Source: Microbulbifer thermotolerans
GTDB taxonomy: Bacteria > Pseudomonadota > Gammaproteobacteria > Pseudomonadales > Cellvibrionaceae
DNA: 64,000 bases
Reading direction: 5' to 3'
NCBI RefSeq assembly: GCF_900112305.1
Contig: NZ_FOKT01000007.1
Coordinates: 135,398 to 199,397 of the forward strand
This document shows, piece by piece, positions 48,691 to 57,332 of the stretch (position 1 is its first letter; each line of letters starts with the position of its first letter). The notes under the pieces were generated by a model, which saw nothing but the letters and a program-made list of their open reading frames with translations, made no database searches and was not told the DNA's origin. The translations under genes and the position numbers were made by a program.

Positions 48691-49581
48691 TTACTGAACA
48701 ACTATTGCGGTATTGCCACTGCCAATTTGGTTTACGATAGCTGTCTCGGAAAAACCGCTCTGGATAACGGTAGCTTCATTGAGGCCGCCGGATTGGCTGA
48801 CAATGGCCAGGTGGCCACCACCCAGGCCGAGGGCGCCGGACTGTACGATATTGGCGCTGTTATTGAAGCCATTCTGGGATACCTTGGCACTGCTACCCCA
48901 GTCCACCTGCACCACATAGGTCTCGTTACCGAGTCCGCTCTGTAGTATGTCGACTTCATGATGCATGCCACTTTGGTCTGTATAGGCGCGGTTGGAGGAG
49001 CCTATTTGCTGAATAGCCGAGAAGTGGCTGCTGCCAGTTTGGGCTATTTGTGCCTCGTTGCCGGTGCCCTCCTGATATATGAAGGCGTCGGAATCGAAGC
49101 TGGAGTTCTGTCCTATATAGGCGTTGTGTACTTGGCCGTACTGCTCTATTCGCGCAACATTTCCCGTTCCCAGTATCTGCGCGATTTCTGCCTGGTTACC
49201 AAAGCCGGACTGGATTATCCAAGAATTGCTGTCCCGACTGCCAAGCTGGTAGATGCTAGCGTCATTAATTGAGCCTTCCTGATGGATGTATGCACTGTTA
49301 TAGGCGCCGTCCTGTTGCAACGTGTAGGCGCTGTTCAAGTTGCCGTCCTGAACCTGATAAATACTCGACCCTACTTCGGCCTGCTGCAGGGCATTGGCGT
49401 TGTGGAAGCTGCCTGTTTGTTGCTGTGAAATAAAGTTGTCTGTGGCGCCTGGATCTGTTTGGTCGGCCGTGGCAGTGTTGCCCGTGCCGTTCTGGTTGAG
49501 TTCGGTGGTATTGGTCGCCGCCAATCCTATGCCGCTTGCGGCCAGTAGTAATACCGCGGCTATAGGGGATATGGGGTTCAC
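48691..49581 (-). CDS. Large curlin-repeat protein, type H, module 2
   Basis: A 296-residue secreted curlin-like protein. GTG at 49581 follows AAAGGAG. The signal peptide is PIAAVLLLAASGIGLA. Hemi-repeats with Q-x-G-x-x-N and S-A-x-I-x-Q run to the C-terminus, which has GGGHLAIVSQSGGLNEATVIQSG and ends TAIVVQ. Its paralogue is 51081-51971, sharing the internal ILGTGN-A-IEQ-GQVH run and the Gly-rich LGGGHL/MGGSHL insertion. It is the first gene of the second copy of the two-gene module. Confidence 0.85.
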   Translation of the reverse strand: MNPISPIAAVLLLAASGIGLAATNTTELNQNGTGNTATADQTDPGATDNFISQQQTGSFHNANALQQAEVGSSIYQVQDGNLNSAYTLQQDGAYNSAYIHQEGSINDASIYQLGSRDSNSWIIQSGFGNQAEIAQILGTGNVARIEQYGQVHNAYIGQNSSFDSDAFIYQEGTGNEAQIAQTGSSHFSAIQQIGSSNRAYTDQSGMHHEVDILQSGLGNETYVVQVDWGSSAKVSQNGFNNSANIVQSGALGLGGGHLAIVSQSGGLNEATVIQSGFSETAIVNQIGSGNTAIVVQ

Positions 49582-49736
49582 TAGTGACTCCTTTACTGCT
49601 TCACCCGTAGAATTTCTGTGTTTCCCGGCTGCTCAAGTATCCACTTGTGTGATTTGCAGGCCGGCTTACCAGTTCCCAACTGTTTGTAAACGGCGGGCGG
49701 CCACAAGGGCCGCCCAGGGACTGGTTGTACGTGTGG

Positions 49737-50621
49737 TTACTGGTTGATAATCCCAACGTTGCCAAAACCAACTTGGGTGGCCACGGCTGTTTCACCGAAA
49801 CCGAACTGGTTCGTATCGTGGATGTTGAGTGCGCCCAGTTGAGTTGTGGTGGAGTTGTGGAAGAAGCCGACTTGGTCGGTTTCACTGACGTTGGCAAAGC
49901 CAAATTGCAGCTCCGCAGCAACATGGCCGAGGCCTGTTTGATTAATGTCACCGATGTTGCCTACACCGACTTGCAATTTCAGCGCAGAGCTACCGACTGA
50001 GAGAGCCTGGCCAATAACACCGTTGTTCGCAAAGCCGACCTGGATTATGTTGGCATCGTTCCCGAGTGCTAGGGTTTGGGTGATATCGGCGTTGTTTCCG
50101 AAGCCTGCTTGGAGGATGTTAGCGTCGTTAAGGGCGCTGACGGTTTGCAAAATATTACCTGCGTTGCCAACCCCGACCTGAGTAATGCTGGCGCTATCCA
50201 ACAGGCTCAGGGTCTGGGTGACCTCACCGAGGTTGAAAAAGCCCGTTTGTTGAATGTTAGCGCTACTGAGTAGCGACGCTGCCTGAGTGGTTACGCCCAC
50301 GTTACCTGCGCCCACCTGAGTGATGCTGGCGTTGTTGAGAGCGCCTGCGGTCTGGTTGGATACAGCTACGTTCACAGCGCCAACCTGGGTTTGTGTAATC
50401 GTGCTGTTATTTTCGCCGGCAGTCTGTAATGCGGTCTCCGAGTTGAAGAAGCCCGTCTGGGTTTGCACGATGGTGTTGTCATCCACGCCAATGCCGACTT
50501 GGACGGCAGCTTGAAGGTTGCCAACGCCTACCTGGTTTTGGATGGCGGTGTTGTTGGCCGCGAGTACACTGCCACTGGCGGCAAAAAGTACAGCTGCGGC
50601 GATGGGGGTAAACGTCTTCAT
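49737..50621 (-). CDS. Large curlin-repeat protein, type N, module 1
   Basis: A 294-residue secreted curlin-like protein. ATG at 50621 follows AAAGGAG. The signal peptide MKTFTPIAAAVLFAASGSVLA is almost the same as in the type-N gene of module 2. About 12 turns of the Gln/Asn-rich repeat follow (for example ITQVGAGNVGVTTQAASLLS). The ending FGNVGIINQ parallels LNVGFISQ of its paralogue. It should polymerise on CsgB at the cell surface, by analogy with CsgA. Confidence 0.86.
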   Translation of the reverse strand: MKTFTPIAAAVLFAASGSVLAANNTAIQNQVGVGNLQAAVQVGIGVDDNTIVQTQTGFFNSETALQTAGENNSTITQTQVGAVNVAVSNQTAGALNNASITQVGAGNVGVTTQAASLLSSANIQQTGFFNLGEVTQTLSLLDSASITQVGVGNAGNILQTVSALNDANILQAGFGNNADITQTLALGNDANIIQVGFANNGVIGQALSVGSSALKLQVGVGNIGDINQTGLGHVAAELQFGFANVSETDQVGFFHNSTTTQLGALNIHDTNQFGFGETAVATQVGFGNVGIINQ

Positions 50622-51080
50622 CAGTTGCTCCTTTGACTTACTTCCGACGTTGGACATATCAGTACTACTCATACTGATTTGTGATGGCACTGATCCCAGC
50701 GCCATATTGGGTTGCGGCACAGCGCGCTCTGTTCGGATTCAGGGACCGACTATGCCGCGAAAATCGACAATCTGTTGCTATGCCGAAGTTCATCCCATCT
50801 TCTGGCTGTGCTCTTCTCCAGCAGCTGTGCGGCTTTTGGGTGGTAATGCCGCAGCTGAATAGAGGAGAGAAAGTCTGACTGAGTACAGGTTGATAAAACA
50901 CAAATCAGTCTGTTCAAAAAGTGATCAGATGCTAAGTTGATTTTTGCCCCTTAAGCGGAGGCTCGCTATAGGAGGGAAGTGTCGAAACTCTAGGAAAAAA
51001 GTGCGTTTCGCAATCTGTTCTGAGGATAGGAGGCAATTAAAACGTCAGAAGAAAAGGATTGAGTGCCGGACTGCCAATTT
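50622..51080. other. Intergenic region between curlin genes, module 1
   Basis: 459 bp with no gene I can support. It contains the conserved element at 50964-51002, and is expected to hold the promoter for 49737-50621. Confidence 0.45.
50964..51002 (-). promoter_or_regulatory. Conserved element upstream of curlin gene, copy B
   Basis: 39 bp, identical to 48477-48515 except for one base. It lies 343 bp upstream of the type-N curlin of module 1. The second arm of the inverted repeat seen in copy A is missing here. A shared CsgD or other regulator site is inferred. Confidence 0.7.
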
Positions 51081-51971
51081 TTACTGTTTCAGGGACACTG
51101 AGTTGCCGTTGCCAAATTGGGTCACAATTGCCGTTGACGAAAAGCCGCTCTGGATAACTGTCGCCCCATTTAACCCGCCGGACTGTCCGATAATGGATAG
51201 ATGGCTACCGCCCATGCTGAAGGCTCCTGTCTGAATGACATTGGCACTGTTGAAGAAACCATCTTGAGTGACTTGTGCGCTGTTGTACCAATCGGTTTGG
51301 CCCACCAGCGTTTCATTGGAAAAACCGCTCTGAGCAATATCGGATTCTTGAGCGTAACCTTCTTGGTCTGTGCTCGCCTGATTAAAAGCTCCCTGTTGAC
51401 TTGCACTGGAAAAATGTCCGGTACCACTTTGGGTGGTATCGGCATTGTGATCAATACCCTCTTGATCTATATAGGCTTCGCCGTGAAAGGTGCCATTCTG
51501 GCTAATGGTGGCACTATGGACCTGACCGCGTTGTTCGATTAGTGCGATGTTGCCGGTCCCGATAATCTGGTGGATTTCCGCGTTATTATTGAAGCCTACC
51601 TGGACGGCAACCGCCGTACTGTTCGCACTGGCTGCTTGCAATGTTATGGTTTCGTTGAGTACGCCGACCTGGAATATATGGCTTTGATTATCAGAGCCGT
51701 CCAGCTGCAGGGTGGCGGCTTGATTCAACAAGCCGTGCTGAGTCTGTTTTATTGTACTTTCAGCCTCCTCGCTTTGACTGGCATCGGCAGTGTTGAAGGC
51801 GCCGTTTTGCTCCTGTAACAGGCTGTTGCCCTGGGCGCCGGGTTCTATTTGTTCGGCGTAGGCGGTATTTCCGGAGCCGCTCTGTGTTTGCTCTGCGCTG
51901 TTGCTGGCAGCATTTATTTTATTACTTGTGAGCAATGTCAAAATTGCGATTGTGACAGAAAACCGTTTCAC
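51081..51971 (-). CDS. Large curlin-repeat protein, type H, module 1
   Basis: A 296-residue secreted curlin-like protein. Signal peptide MKRFSVTIAILTLLTSNKINA; the mature part begins SNSAEQTQSGSGNTAYAEQ. Repeats of Q-x-G-x-x-N alternate with A-x-I-x-Q to the end, FGNGNSVSLKQ. The Gly insert MGGSHLSIIGQSGG matches the paralogue at 48691-49581. It follows csgB on the same strand, so it may be read from the csg operon or its own promoter. Confidence 0.85.
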   Translation of the reverse strand: MKRFSVTIAILTLLTSNKINAASNSAEQTQSGSGNTAYAEQIEPGAQGNSLLQEQNGAFNTADASQSEEAESTIKQTQHGLLNQAATLQLDGSDNQSHIFQVGVLNETITLQAASANSTAVAVQVGFNNNAEIHQIIGTGNIALIEQRGQVHSATISQNGTFHGEAYIDQEGIDHNADTTQSGTGHFSSASQQGAFNQASTDQEGYAQESDIAQSGFSNETLVGQTDWYNSAQVTQDGFFNSANVIQTGAFSMGGSHLSIIGQSGGLNGATVIQSGFSSTAIVTQFGNGNSVSLKQ

Positions 51972-52007
51972 GGCGATGGCCTAATATTTAAGAATAACCG
52001 TAGGGTA

Positions 52008-52532
52008 TCAGTTGTACTGATTGATAATGGTGGTAATTGCGGTCCCCTTTTGGGTGACGGATGTATGAAGTCCGTTGCCACTCTGATAAATATCCACATT
52101 GTGATAGGCGCCAATCTGATTTACCTGAGCGGAGTTTTGAATACCGAATTGAGCAATACCCGCCTGGTGCGCAAAACCTATCTGATTGATGAGAATCAGG
52201 TTTTCGTATCCCGCCTGGAGCAGAGCGGCGATATTATCTTCTCCCTTTTGGCGGGAGATCACGACATTTTCATTGCCTGCCTGGGACGCGGAAAGGTAGT
52301 TACGGTAGCCTTCCTGCAGGGCGGACAAGTAGTTCAGGGTACCGAGTTGGCTGGCGTCTACCTGATTCAGATTACCTTCCTGATAGATTACTCCAAGGTT
52401 GGCAGTGGAAATGGTATTTTGGAACTCCAGCTCACTGGTCGCAGCCAGTTCCGATACTGAGTCCAGGTCTGCTGCCCAAGCGCCAGTTGCCGAGAGCAGG
52501 AACAAAGCTTTGACTAAATTTTCAAGTTTCAT
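52008..52532 (-). CDS. csgB: Minor curlin subunit CsgB-like
   Basis: A 174-residue protein counted from ATG 52532, with signal peptide KALFLLSATGAWA; a start 27 bases upstream would overlap csgG. The repeat region (VIYQEGNLNQVDASQLG to IINQYN) has about five to six curlin repeats. CsgB anchors to the cell and nucleates CsgA polymers in E. coli. It is the shortest curlin protein here and comes directly after csgG, with only four bases between, so the nucleator role is the best guess. Basic residues near the end (SRQKGED, TQKGTA) also suit it. Confidence 0.75.
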   Translation of the reverse strand: MKLENLVKALFLLSATGAWAADLDSVSELAATSELEFQNTISTANLGVIYQEGNLNQVDASQLGTLNYLSALQEGYRNYLSASQAGNENVVISRQKGEDNIAALLQAGYENLILINQIGFAHQAGIAQFGIQNSAQVNQIGAYHNVDIYQSGNGLHTSVTQKGTAITTIINQYN

Positions 52533-52536
52533 TTGA

Positions 52537-53406
52537 TTACATAATGTGAGTGCTTTCATTCAAGTAGTACTGCAGCACGGGGTTGTTAATATCATCGGGG
52601 TTTGCCAGAGCCCAGGAATTATTGACTATGCCCTCGGCGATCAGGTGAATTACTGCCGATTCCATCGCAGACAGCATTGCCAGCTGTGCGGGTTCGTTGG
52701 TAGTGGTGCCAGCCTCTAATTCCAGCAGGCGACGGAAGCTGACAAAGCGATAGACGTCCGCGGAAATCGCTTTCGAATAGACAGTTTTCGATGTTAATAC
52801 TGAATGCAATACCCTTCCCGAGCGGATATCGACGGCTCTCAGATTTACGGTGACCTGATCGACCCGGTACTGATCATCGAGTCCAATACCGAAGTAGCGG
52901 GCACCCGCACCGCCGGTGCGGATATTGGTGTCGTAGGCGACAATCCCGCCCTCTAGGAGAATATTGGCGGCCACCAGTGATGGAAGAGGGACGTTGTTAT
53001 TGGCGGGAGCATCTGGTTTGGCCTGTGCTGCACGGATAATTTTCCGTTCCGTCAGCAGGTTTTGCAGCCCCTCCCGCTCCAGGGGGATAAACCACCCTGA
53101 TTCATTCAGAACATCCATCAACATAGAGGCTCCGCCCTGAGTAACAGCTGTTGAGAAGCTGCTGTTGGGCGAAGGCTTGTACTGTCCGGTTTGATCGCGG
53201 AAGCTATATACCGCTGCCAGTATCTTTCCTTTGGGGGTCGGCAGGTTGAGTAGGTCTCTGTAGGTACTGTTTCTGGGGGTTAATTGCGCCTCAGATAGCC
53301 CCGGACCGAACAGGGCGTCGCCGGTGCTCTTAACTGTCGTGCATCCACTTAAGGTGGCTATCAGCGCTAGTGCGGGCAAAGCAAAAATTCTTATTGCAGT
53401 ACGCAT
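52537..53406 (-). CDS. csgG: Curli secretion channel lipoprotein CsgG
   Basis: A 289-residue outer-membrane lipoprotein that forms a nonameric pore for curlin. The signal peptide ends ATLSGC (Cys22). The CsgG domain shows KILAAVYSFRDQTGQYKPSPNSSFSTAVTQGGASML, ESGWFIPLEREGLQNLLTERKIIRA and VTVNLRAVDIRSGRVLHSV. The constriction motif of the pore falls in this family near the Y-F-N region, not mapped here. The length is close to the E. coli protein. It follows csgF and precedes csgB. Confidence 0.95.
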   Translation of the reverse strand: MRTAIRIFALPALALIATLSGCTTVKSTGDALFGPGLSEAQLTPRNSTYRDLLNLPTPKGKILAAVYSFRDQTGQYKPSPNSSFSTAVTQGGASMLMDVLNESGWFIPLEREGLQNLLTERKIIRAAQAKPDAPANNNVPLPSLVAANILLEGGIVAYDTNIRTGGAGARYFGIGLDDQYRVDQVTVNLRAVDIRSGRVLHSVLTSKTVYSKAISADVYRFVSFRRLLELEAGTTTNEPAQLAMLSAMESAVIHLIAEGIVNNSWALANPDDINNPVLQYYLNESTHIM

Positions 53407-53449
53407 TGCCTATCTCCTGATTTTATTCCTGCGTAAGCCTGCAGAATTT

Positions 53450-53869
53450 TTAATTGGTGGGATTTAACCCGCTTACAATGATTTCACTTTTATCGCCGGT
53501 GCTCCGGTCAGTCACCAGTACCGTCAATACACCATCGTTGTCGACGATCTGCACAATAAAGTCGTCGGTGATCAGTTCGCCGCTGTTGCCGTTTCCGACA
53601 TCCGTAAGCAACTGATTGAGCAGGCGGGTTTCCAGGGAGTCGGTAAACCGATCCAGGGCGCTGGGCTGCTCGTAGAGAGTGTCTAGCCGGTCAGGATCTT
53701 TGTGACGATCCTGTGCCTGGGCGTTATTGAGCAAATAACTGCCGTTGAGAGGATTGCCGCCAAAGTTTGGGTTTACTGGCTCATAGATCAGCTCCGTGGC
53801 GGATAGCGGTGTGAAGATCAGGAAAAGTACGGGGGCTAAAGTCAGGCCAGCTATTTTTACGGTTTTCAT
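53450..53869 (-). CDS. csgF: Curli assembly protein CsgF
   Basis: A 139-residue secreted protein. The signal peptide ends LSATELIYEPVNP, and the conserved NPNFGGNPLNGSYLLNNAQAQ is the segment that plugs into the CsgG pore in E. coli. The C-terminal part (IVQIVDNDGVLTVLVTDRSTGDKSEIIV) is beta-rich. The ATG overlaps the csgE stop as TAATG. Confidence 0.92.
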   Translation of the reverse strand: MKTVKIAGLTLAPVLFLIFTPLSATELIYEPVNPNFGGNPLNGSYLLNNAQAQDRHKDPDRLDTLYEQPSALDRFTDSLETRLLNQLLTDVGNGNSGELITDDFIVQIVDNDGVLTVLVTDRSTGDKSEIIVSGLNPTN

Positions 53870-54300
53870 TAGAACTCGTCCTTACCTAAATCAAAGTGAT
53901 CCGTTAGGGCACTGCGCACTTTTTCTTGCAGTACCATTTCGTGAATATGTATCGATGCCTCTTCGGCTAGGCGTCGGATATCGTTAGTGCTCGGGCTGAT
54001 AAACCGACGGAATACGGTCTTGTTGTTGTAGGTGATCCAGATCAGATTTCCCCATCTGGCGGAAGGGCGCTCATGGATCGTTAGGTTGTAGGTACTGTCC
54101 GGGTAGTGAAGGTTTCGGTATTCACTCATGTAACGAACAAAGTCGTGCCCTGTTCGGGTTATGGTGCGGTCGATATTAAAGCCGCTGATTTCATCTTCGA
54201 TACGGCCGTCGTTTTCCTCAAGCGTGCCGCCATTTACATCGGTTTCCTGTGCCGACACCGAGGCAGAAAGCAGTGGAAGCAGGAGTATCAGTGCCCTCAT
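53869..54300 (-). CDS. csgE: Curli assembly protein CsgE
   Basis: A 143-residue periplasmic protein. The signal peptide is ALILLLPLLSASVSAQ. The CsgE core reads GFNIDRTITRTGHDFVRYMSEYRN, then LTIHERPSARWGNLIWI and RRFISPS. CsgE caps CsgG on the periplasmic side and directs curlin to it in E. coli. The start overlaps the csgD stop by 4 bp, so csgD-E-F-G are translated as one unit. Confidence 0.92.
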   Translation of the reverse strand: MRALILLLPLLSASVSAQETDVNGGTLEENDGRIEDEISGFNIDRTITRTGHDFVRYMSEYRNLHYPDSTYNLTIHERPSARWGNLIWITYNNKTVFRRFISPSTNDIRRLAEEASIHIHEMVLQEKVRSALTDHFDLGKDEF

Positions 54301-54890
54301 ATTCGCTCAGCCTGTAGGTGCAATTTGGCCCAGTTGCTGGCCTGTAGTCGGTTTTTTACTCCAATCTTGCGGAATATGTTGTACATATGATTCTTCACTG
54401 TATGCTCGCTAAGATGAAGCTTGGAGGCGATAACGCTATTCGGCTCTCCATTAGTGAGCTGTACCAGAATTTCTTGCTCTCGCCGGGTTAGAATAGGTAC
54501 GCTTTGCTTTTCTTCAGAAGGATGGTCTTCTGTATTTTGAATTGCCGCTTCAAGCTTCTTGATCAGGTTTTCCTGACTTGTCTTGGAGTCACACAGCAGG
54601 CGAAAATTCTGCCGTTTAAATTTTTCAGCCGAATTGCCGGACAGATCACTGGGGAAATTGATCAGAAGGATTCTTGGGTGGGAGACGTTTTTCAACTGGG
54701 AGAGAATCTGATCTAAATTCGGGTTTGTGGCCAGCTGCCAGCAATCAATGACGATTGCCTGGTAGTGTTGAAGACAGTGACACTGTTTTCCTATCTCGGC
54801 TTTCTCCCAATTGTACGGCAGTGACTTGGAAATCAGAGAAAACAGCAATTCACCATGTAGGCCGGAATTGCTAACAAAAAGAACCGGCAT
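54297..54890 (-). CDS. csgD: LuxR-family regulator CsgD
   Basis: A 197-residue regulator counted from the ATG at 54890, which has AGAGG upstream. The N-terminal receiver-like domain (about 1-110) has no recognisable phosphorylation triad. The C-terminal LuxR helix-turn-helix is TRREQEILVQLTNGEPNSVIASKLHLSEHTVKNHMYNIFRKIGVKNRLQA. CsgD activates curli genes in E. coli, where it sits divergent from csgBA; here it is first in a single operon. It may also act on the 39-bp elements in front of curlin genes. Confidence 0.9.
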   Translation of the reverse strand: MPVLFVSNSGLHGELLFSLISKSLPYNWEKAEIGKQCHCLQHYQAIVIDCWQLATNPNLDQILSQLKNVSHPRILLINFPSDLSGNSAEKFKRQNFRLLCDSKTSQENLIKKLEAAIQNTEDHPSEEKQSVPILTRREQEILVQLTNGEPNSVIASKLHLSEHTVKNHMYNIFRKIGVKNRLQASNWAKLHLQAERI

Positions 54891-55369
54891 ATACCTCTTA
54901 CCTCTCCTTGGTTGGATCGATACGCAAAAAACGGAATCTGGATCCATCTCGCGAATGGATGTCGCGATACTTTTCTCTCAGCTCTTGGCCTGGATGCCAT
55001 TTCATCAAGGTGGTTTTTATGACATCTGTTAGTAAATATAGGTGAAATAACCTAGAGCATGAGAAGTTAGTTTGGAGTGTAGACGCTGACAGCGTGCTGT
55101 TAGGCAAAAAAGTGTCAGTTTTTAAGATCTCTATGATTGATTTTTTCAGGAGGGCTTGATCTTTTGCCGGTGACCAAGAGTGTTTAAGAATACGCCAAGA
55201 ACCGGTGATCCTGGATTGGGATTTGCTTTAAAAATAGCCGAAAAAGTTTGATCTAGTAATAAGAAAGTATTTTACATATGCTATATGTTGACTGCCGCGG
55301 CAAAACACAACTTAAAACCTCCGGTAATTAAAATTGATAAGGGTTGCAGTGCAGCGGAATTGTTTTTTT
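54891..55369. other. AT-rich divergent region between csgD and the exporter
   Basis: About 480 bp with no gene I can support. The csg operon promoter and the exporter promoter should both lie here. A near-palindrome ACATATGCTATATGT sits at 55274-55288. An open frame at 55285-55467 overlaps the exporter gene start and is a shadow. Confidence 0.45.
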
Positions 55370-56383
55370 ATGATGAGTTCTATCTTGCGGCACTTCGTGA
55401 GTTCCTGCGGACGATGGAGTTCCTTTTTGTATGTGGTGGTGCTGTGCGGCTTGTTGAGCGGTTGTGAAACAAAACCAGATAGCGCATTGGGTACTCTGGA
55501 GTGGAACCGCATAGCACTTCCGGCGCCAGCAGCGGAGAAAATTGTCGCAATTGAAGTTCGTGAAGGTCAGAGAGTCAGTGCCGGACAGGTGTTGTTGCGG
55601 CTTGATGACCGGCGCACACGGGCACAGCTGGCGGCGGCCCAAGCGGAGGTGGCGCGCAATGAAGCGCTGCTGGAAGAGCTGCAGGTAGGGCCGCGTATCG
55701 AGGAAATCCAGCGCGCCGAGGCTAGTCTGGCTGCGGCTGTCGCGGAAGAGAAAGACGCCCGGCAGAATTACCGTCGCCTGCTGGCTCTGGGCACCAGGGA
55801 TTATATCTCTCAAGCGGATATCGACCGTGCCGAAGCCGCTGCTGACAGTGCCAGTGCCGGGGTGGATTCCGCCCGAGCGGCTTTGCTGGAGTTGCAGCGG
55901 GGAACCCGCAGCGAAGAGATTGTACAAGCACAGGAGGCACTGGCACAGGCGCGCGCGGAAGCTGAGGCACAGTCTGTGCTGCTGCAGAAACTCACAGTGC
56001 AGGCGCCCAGAGCCGGGCTGGTAGATACTCTGCCGTTCAAGCTTGGCGATGAGGCCCCGGTGGGTGGTCCCCTGGCGATTATGCTGGTGGGAGAAGCGCC
56101 CTATGCCCGCGTTTATATTCCACAGCCCCTGCGGCCCGGTATCCAGGTCGGTGATCCTGCCTGGGTTTATATCGATGGCGTGGAGCAACGTTTTGCCGGC
56201 CGCGTGCGTATGATACGCAGCGAGCCGAGTTTCACTCCTTATTATGCGCTGACTGGCGACGATGTGGCGCGGTTGAGTTACCTGGCGGAAATTCAGCTGG
56301 GCGAGGACGCCGCGGATTTTTCCGCTGGTCTCCCTCTATGGGCGGCGTTCACCCAGTACGAGGAGGGTGCGGATGACAAATGA
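55370..56383 (+). CDS. HlyD-type membrane fusion lipoprotein
   Basis: A 337-residue adaptor for an ABC exporter. The start MMSSIL at 55370 gives a lipoprotein signal with lipobox LLSGC (Cys32). The biotinyl-like domain shows IVAIEVREGQRVSAGQVLLRLDDRRT, followed by a long coiled-coil hairpin (about residues 95-220) and a beta-barrel domain (GLVDTLPFKLGDEAPVGGPLAIML). It matches the YbhG type. Its end overlaps the start of the ATPase gene, so the three form an operon. Confidence 0.88.
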   Translation: MMSSILRHFVSSCGRWSSFLYVVVLCGLLSGCETKPDSALGTLEWNRIALPAPAAEKIVAIEVREGQRVSAGQVLLRLDDRRTRAQLAAAQAEVARNEALLEELQVGPRIEEIQRAEASLAAAVAEEKDARQNYRRLLALGTRDYISQADIDRAEAAADSASAGVDSARAALLELQRGTRSEEIVQAQEALAQARAEAEAQSVLLQKLTVQAPRAGLVDTLPFKLGDEAPVGGPLAIMLVGEAPYARVYIPQPLRPGIQVGDPAWVYIDGVEQRFAGRVRMIRSEPSFTPYYALTGDDVARLSYLAEIQLGEDAADFSAGLPLWAAFTQYEEGADDK

Positions 56384-57332
56384 CGTGGAGATTGCCATCC
56401 GGGCGCGTAATTTGAGCAAAACTTTTGGCCGCTTGCGCGCTGTGGCGGATGTGGATCTCACTGTCGCCCGCGGCCAAGTATACGGTTTTCTGGGGCCCAA
56501 TGGTTCGGGCAAGTCCACAACCATCCGCATGCTGTGCGGACTTCTGACGCCCAGTGACGGCGATATACAAGTACTCGGTCTGCGCATACCGGAACAAGCG
56601 GAGAAACTGCGCCAGCATATCGGCTACATGACACAGCACTTTTCACTGTTTACCGACCTGACTTTGTGGGAAAACCTGCAATTTCTTGCCGCGGTGCAAA
56701 ACTTGTCGCGCCGGCAGGCTTCTCTCCGGGTGAAAGAACTGCTGCAGGAATACGGTTTCGCCGGGCGCGCTTCCCAGCTGGCGGGCACCTTGAGCGGCGG
56801 TCAGAAACAGCGCCTGGCACTTGCGGGCAGCATCGTTCACAAGCCGGACCTGCTATTTCTCGATGAACCTACCAGCGCGGTGGACCCGGAATCCCGCCGG
56901 GATTTTTGGGAGAAACTGTTCGAGCTGGCGGATGCGGGCACAACGATACTGGTTTCTTCCCACTATATGGATGAGGCTGAGCGCTGCCACAGACTGGCGA
57001 TTCTCGATCGAGGTCACTTGGTGGCGGATGGGACGCCAGCGGACCTGACCGGCGCGCTCAGAGGGCGCACGCTGGAAGTGAGCGCCGAGCGCCCGCGCCA
57101 AGCCAAACAATTGTTGATGCAGGTGTCAGGCGTAATCAGCGCGGCACAGATTGGCAACAGCCTGCGGGTGCTTTGTGACGAAGTGGGAGACTGTGCGGGT
57201 CGCATTGAGCGGGCCTTTGCCGCAGCCGGGATGAGTGCCGAGGTGAGTGCCACCACACCGAGTCTGGAAGATGTTTTCGTTGCCGCCACCAACGAACACA
57301 AAGCCGTTGAGCTGCGCGGGGAATCCGAGTGA
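56373..57332 (+). CDS. ABC transporter ATP-binding protein
   Basis: A 319-residue cytoplasmic ATPase of the ABC-2 type. Walker A GPNGSGKST, signature LSGGQKQRLALAG, Walker B LLFLDEPTSAVDPESR and the H-loop in VSSHYMDEAERC are all present. The C-terminal 80 residues are the accessory domain of drug-type ABC-2 ATPases (LEVSAERPRQAKQLL). ATG at 56373 with GGAGGG upstream was preferred over GTG at 56367. The stop overlaps the permease start (GTGA). Confidence 0.93.
   Translation: MTNDVEIAIRARNLSKTFGRLRAVADVDLTVARGQVYGFLGPNGSGKSTTIRMLCGLLTPSDGDIQVLGLRIPEQAEKLRQHIGYMTQHFSLFTDLTLWENLQFLAAVQNLSRRQASLRVKELLQEYGFAGRASQLAGTLSGGQKQRLALAGSIVHKPDLLFLDEPTSAVDPESRRDFWEKLFELADAGTTILVSSHYMDEAERCHRLAILDRGHLVADGTPADLTGALRGRTLEVSAERPRQAKQLLMQVSGVISAAQIGNSLRVLCDEVGDCAGRIERAFAAAGMSAEVSATTPSLEDVFVAATNEHKAVELRGESE

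Noticed and set aside
53088-53110. CACCCTGATTCATTC, similar to the MITE terminal repeat
   Set aside because: It lies inside csgG coding sequence with no matching second end, so it is chance similarity.
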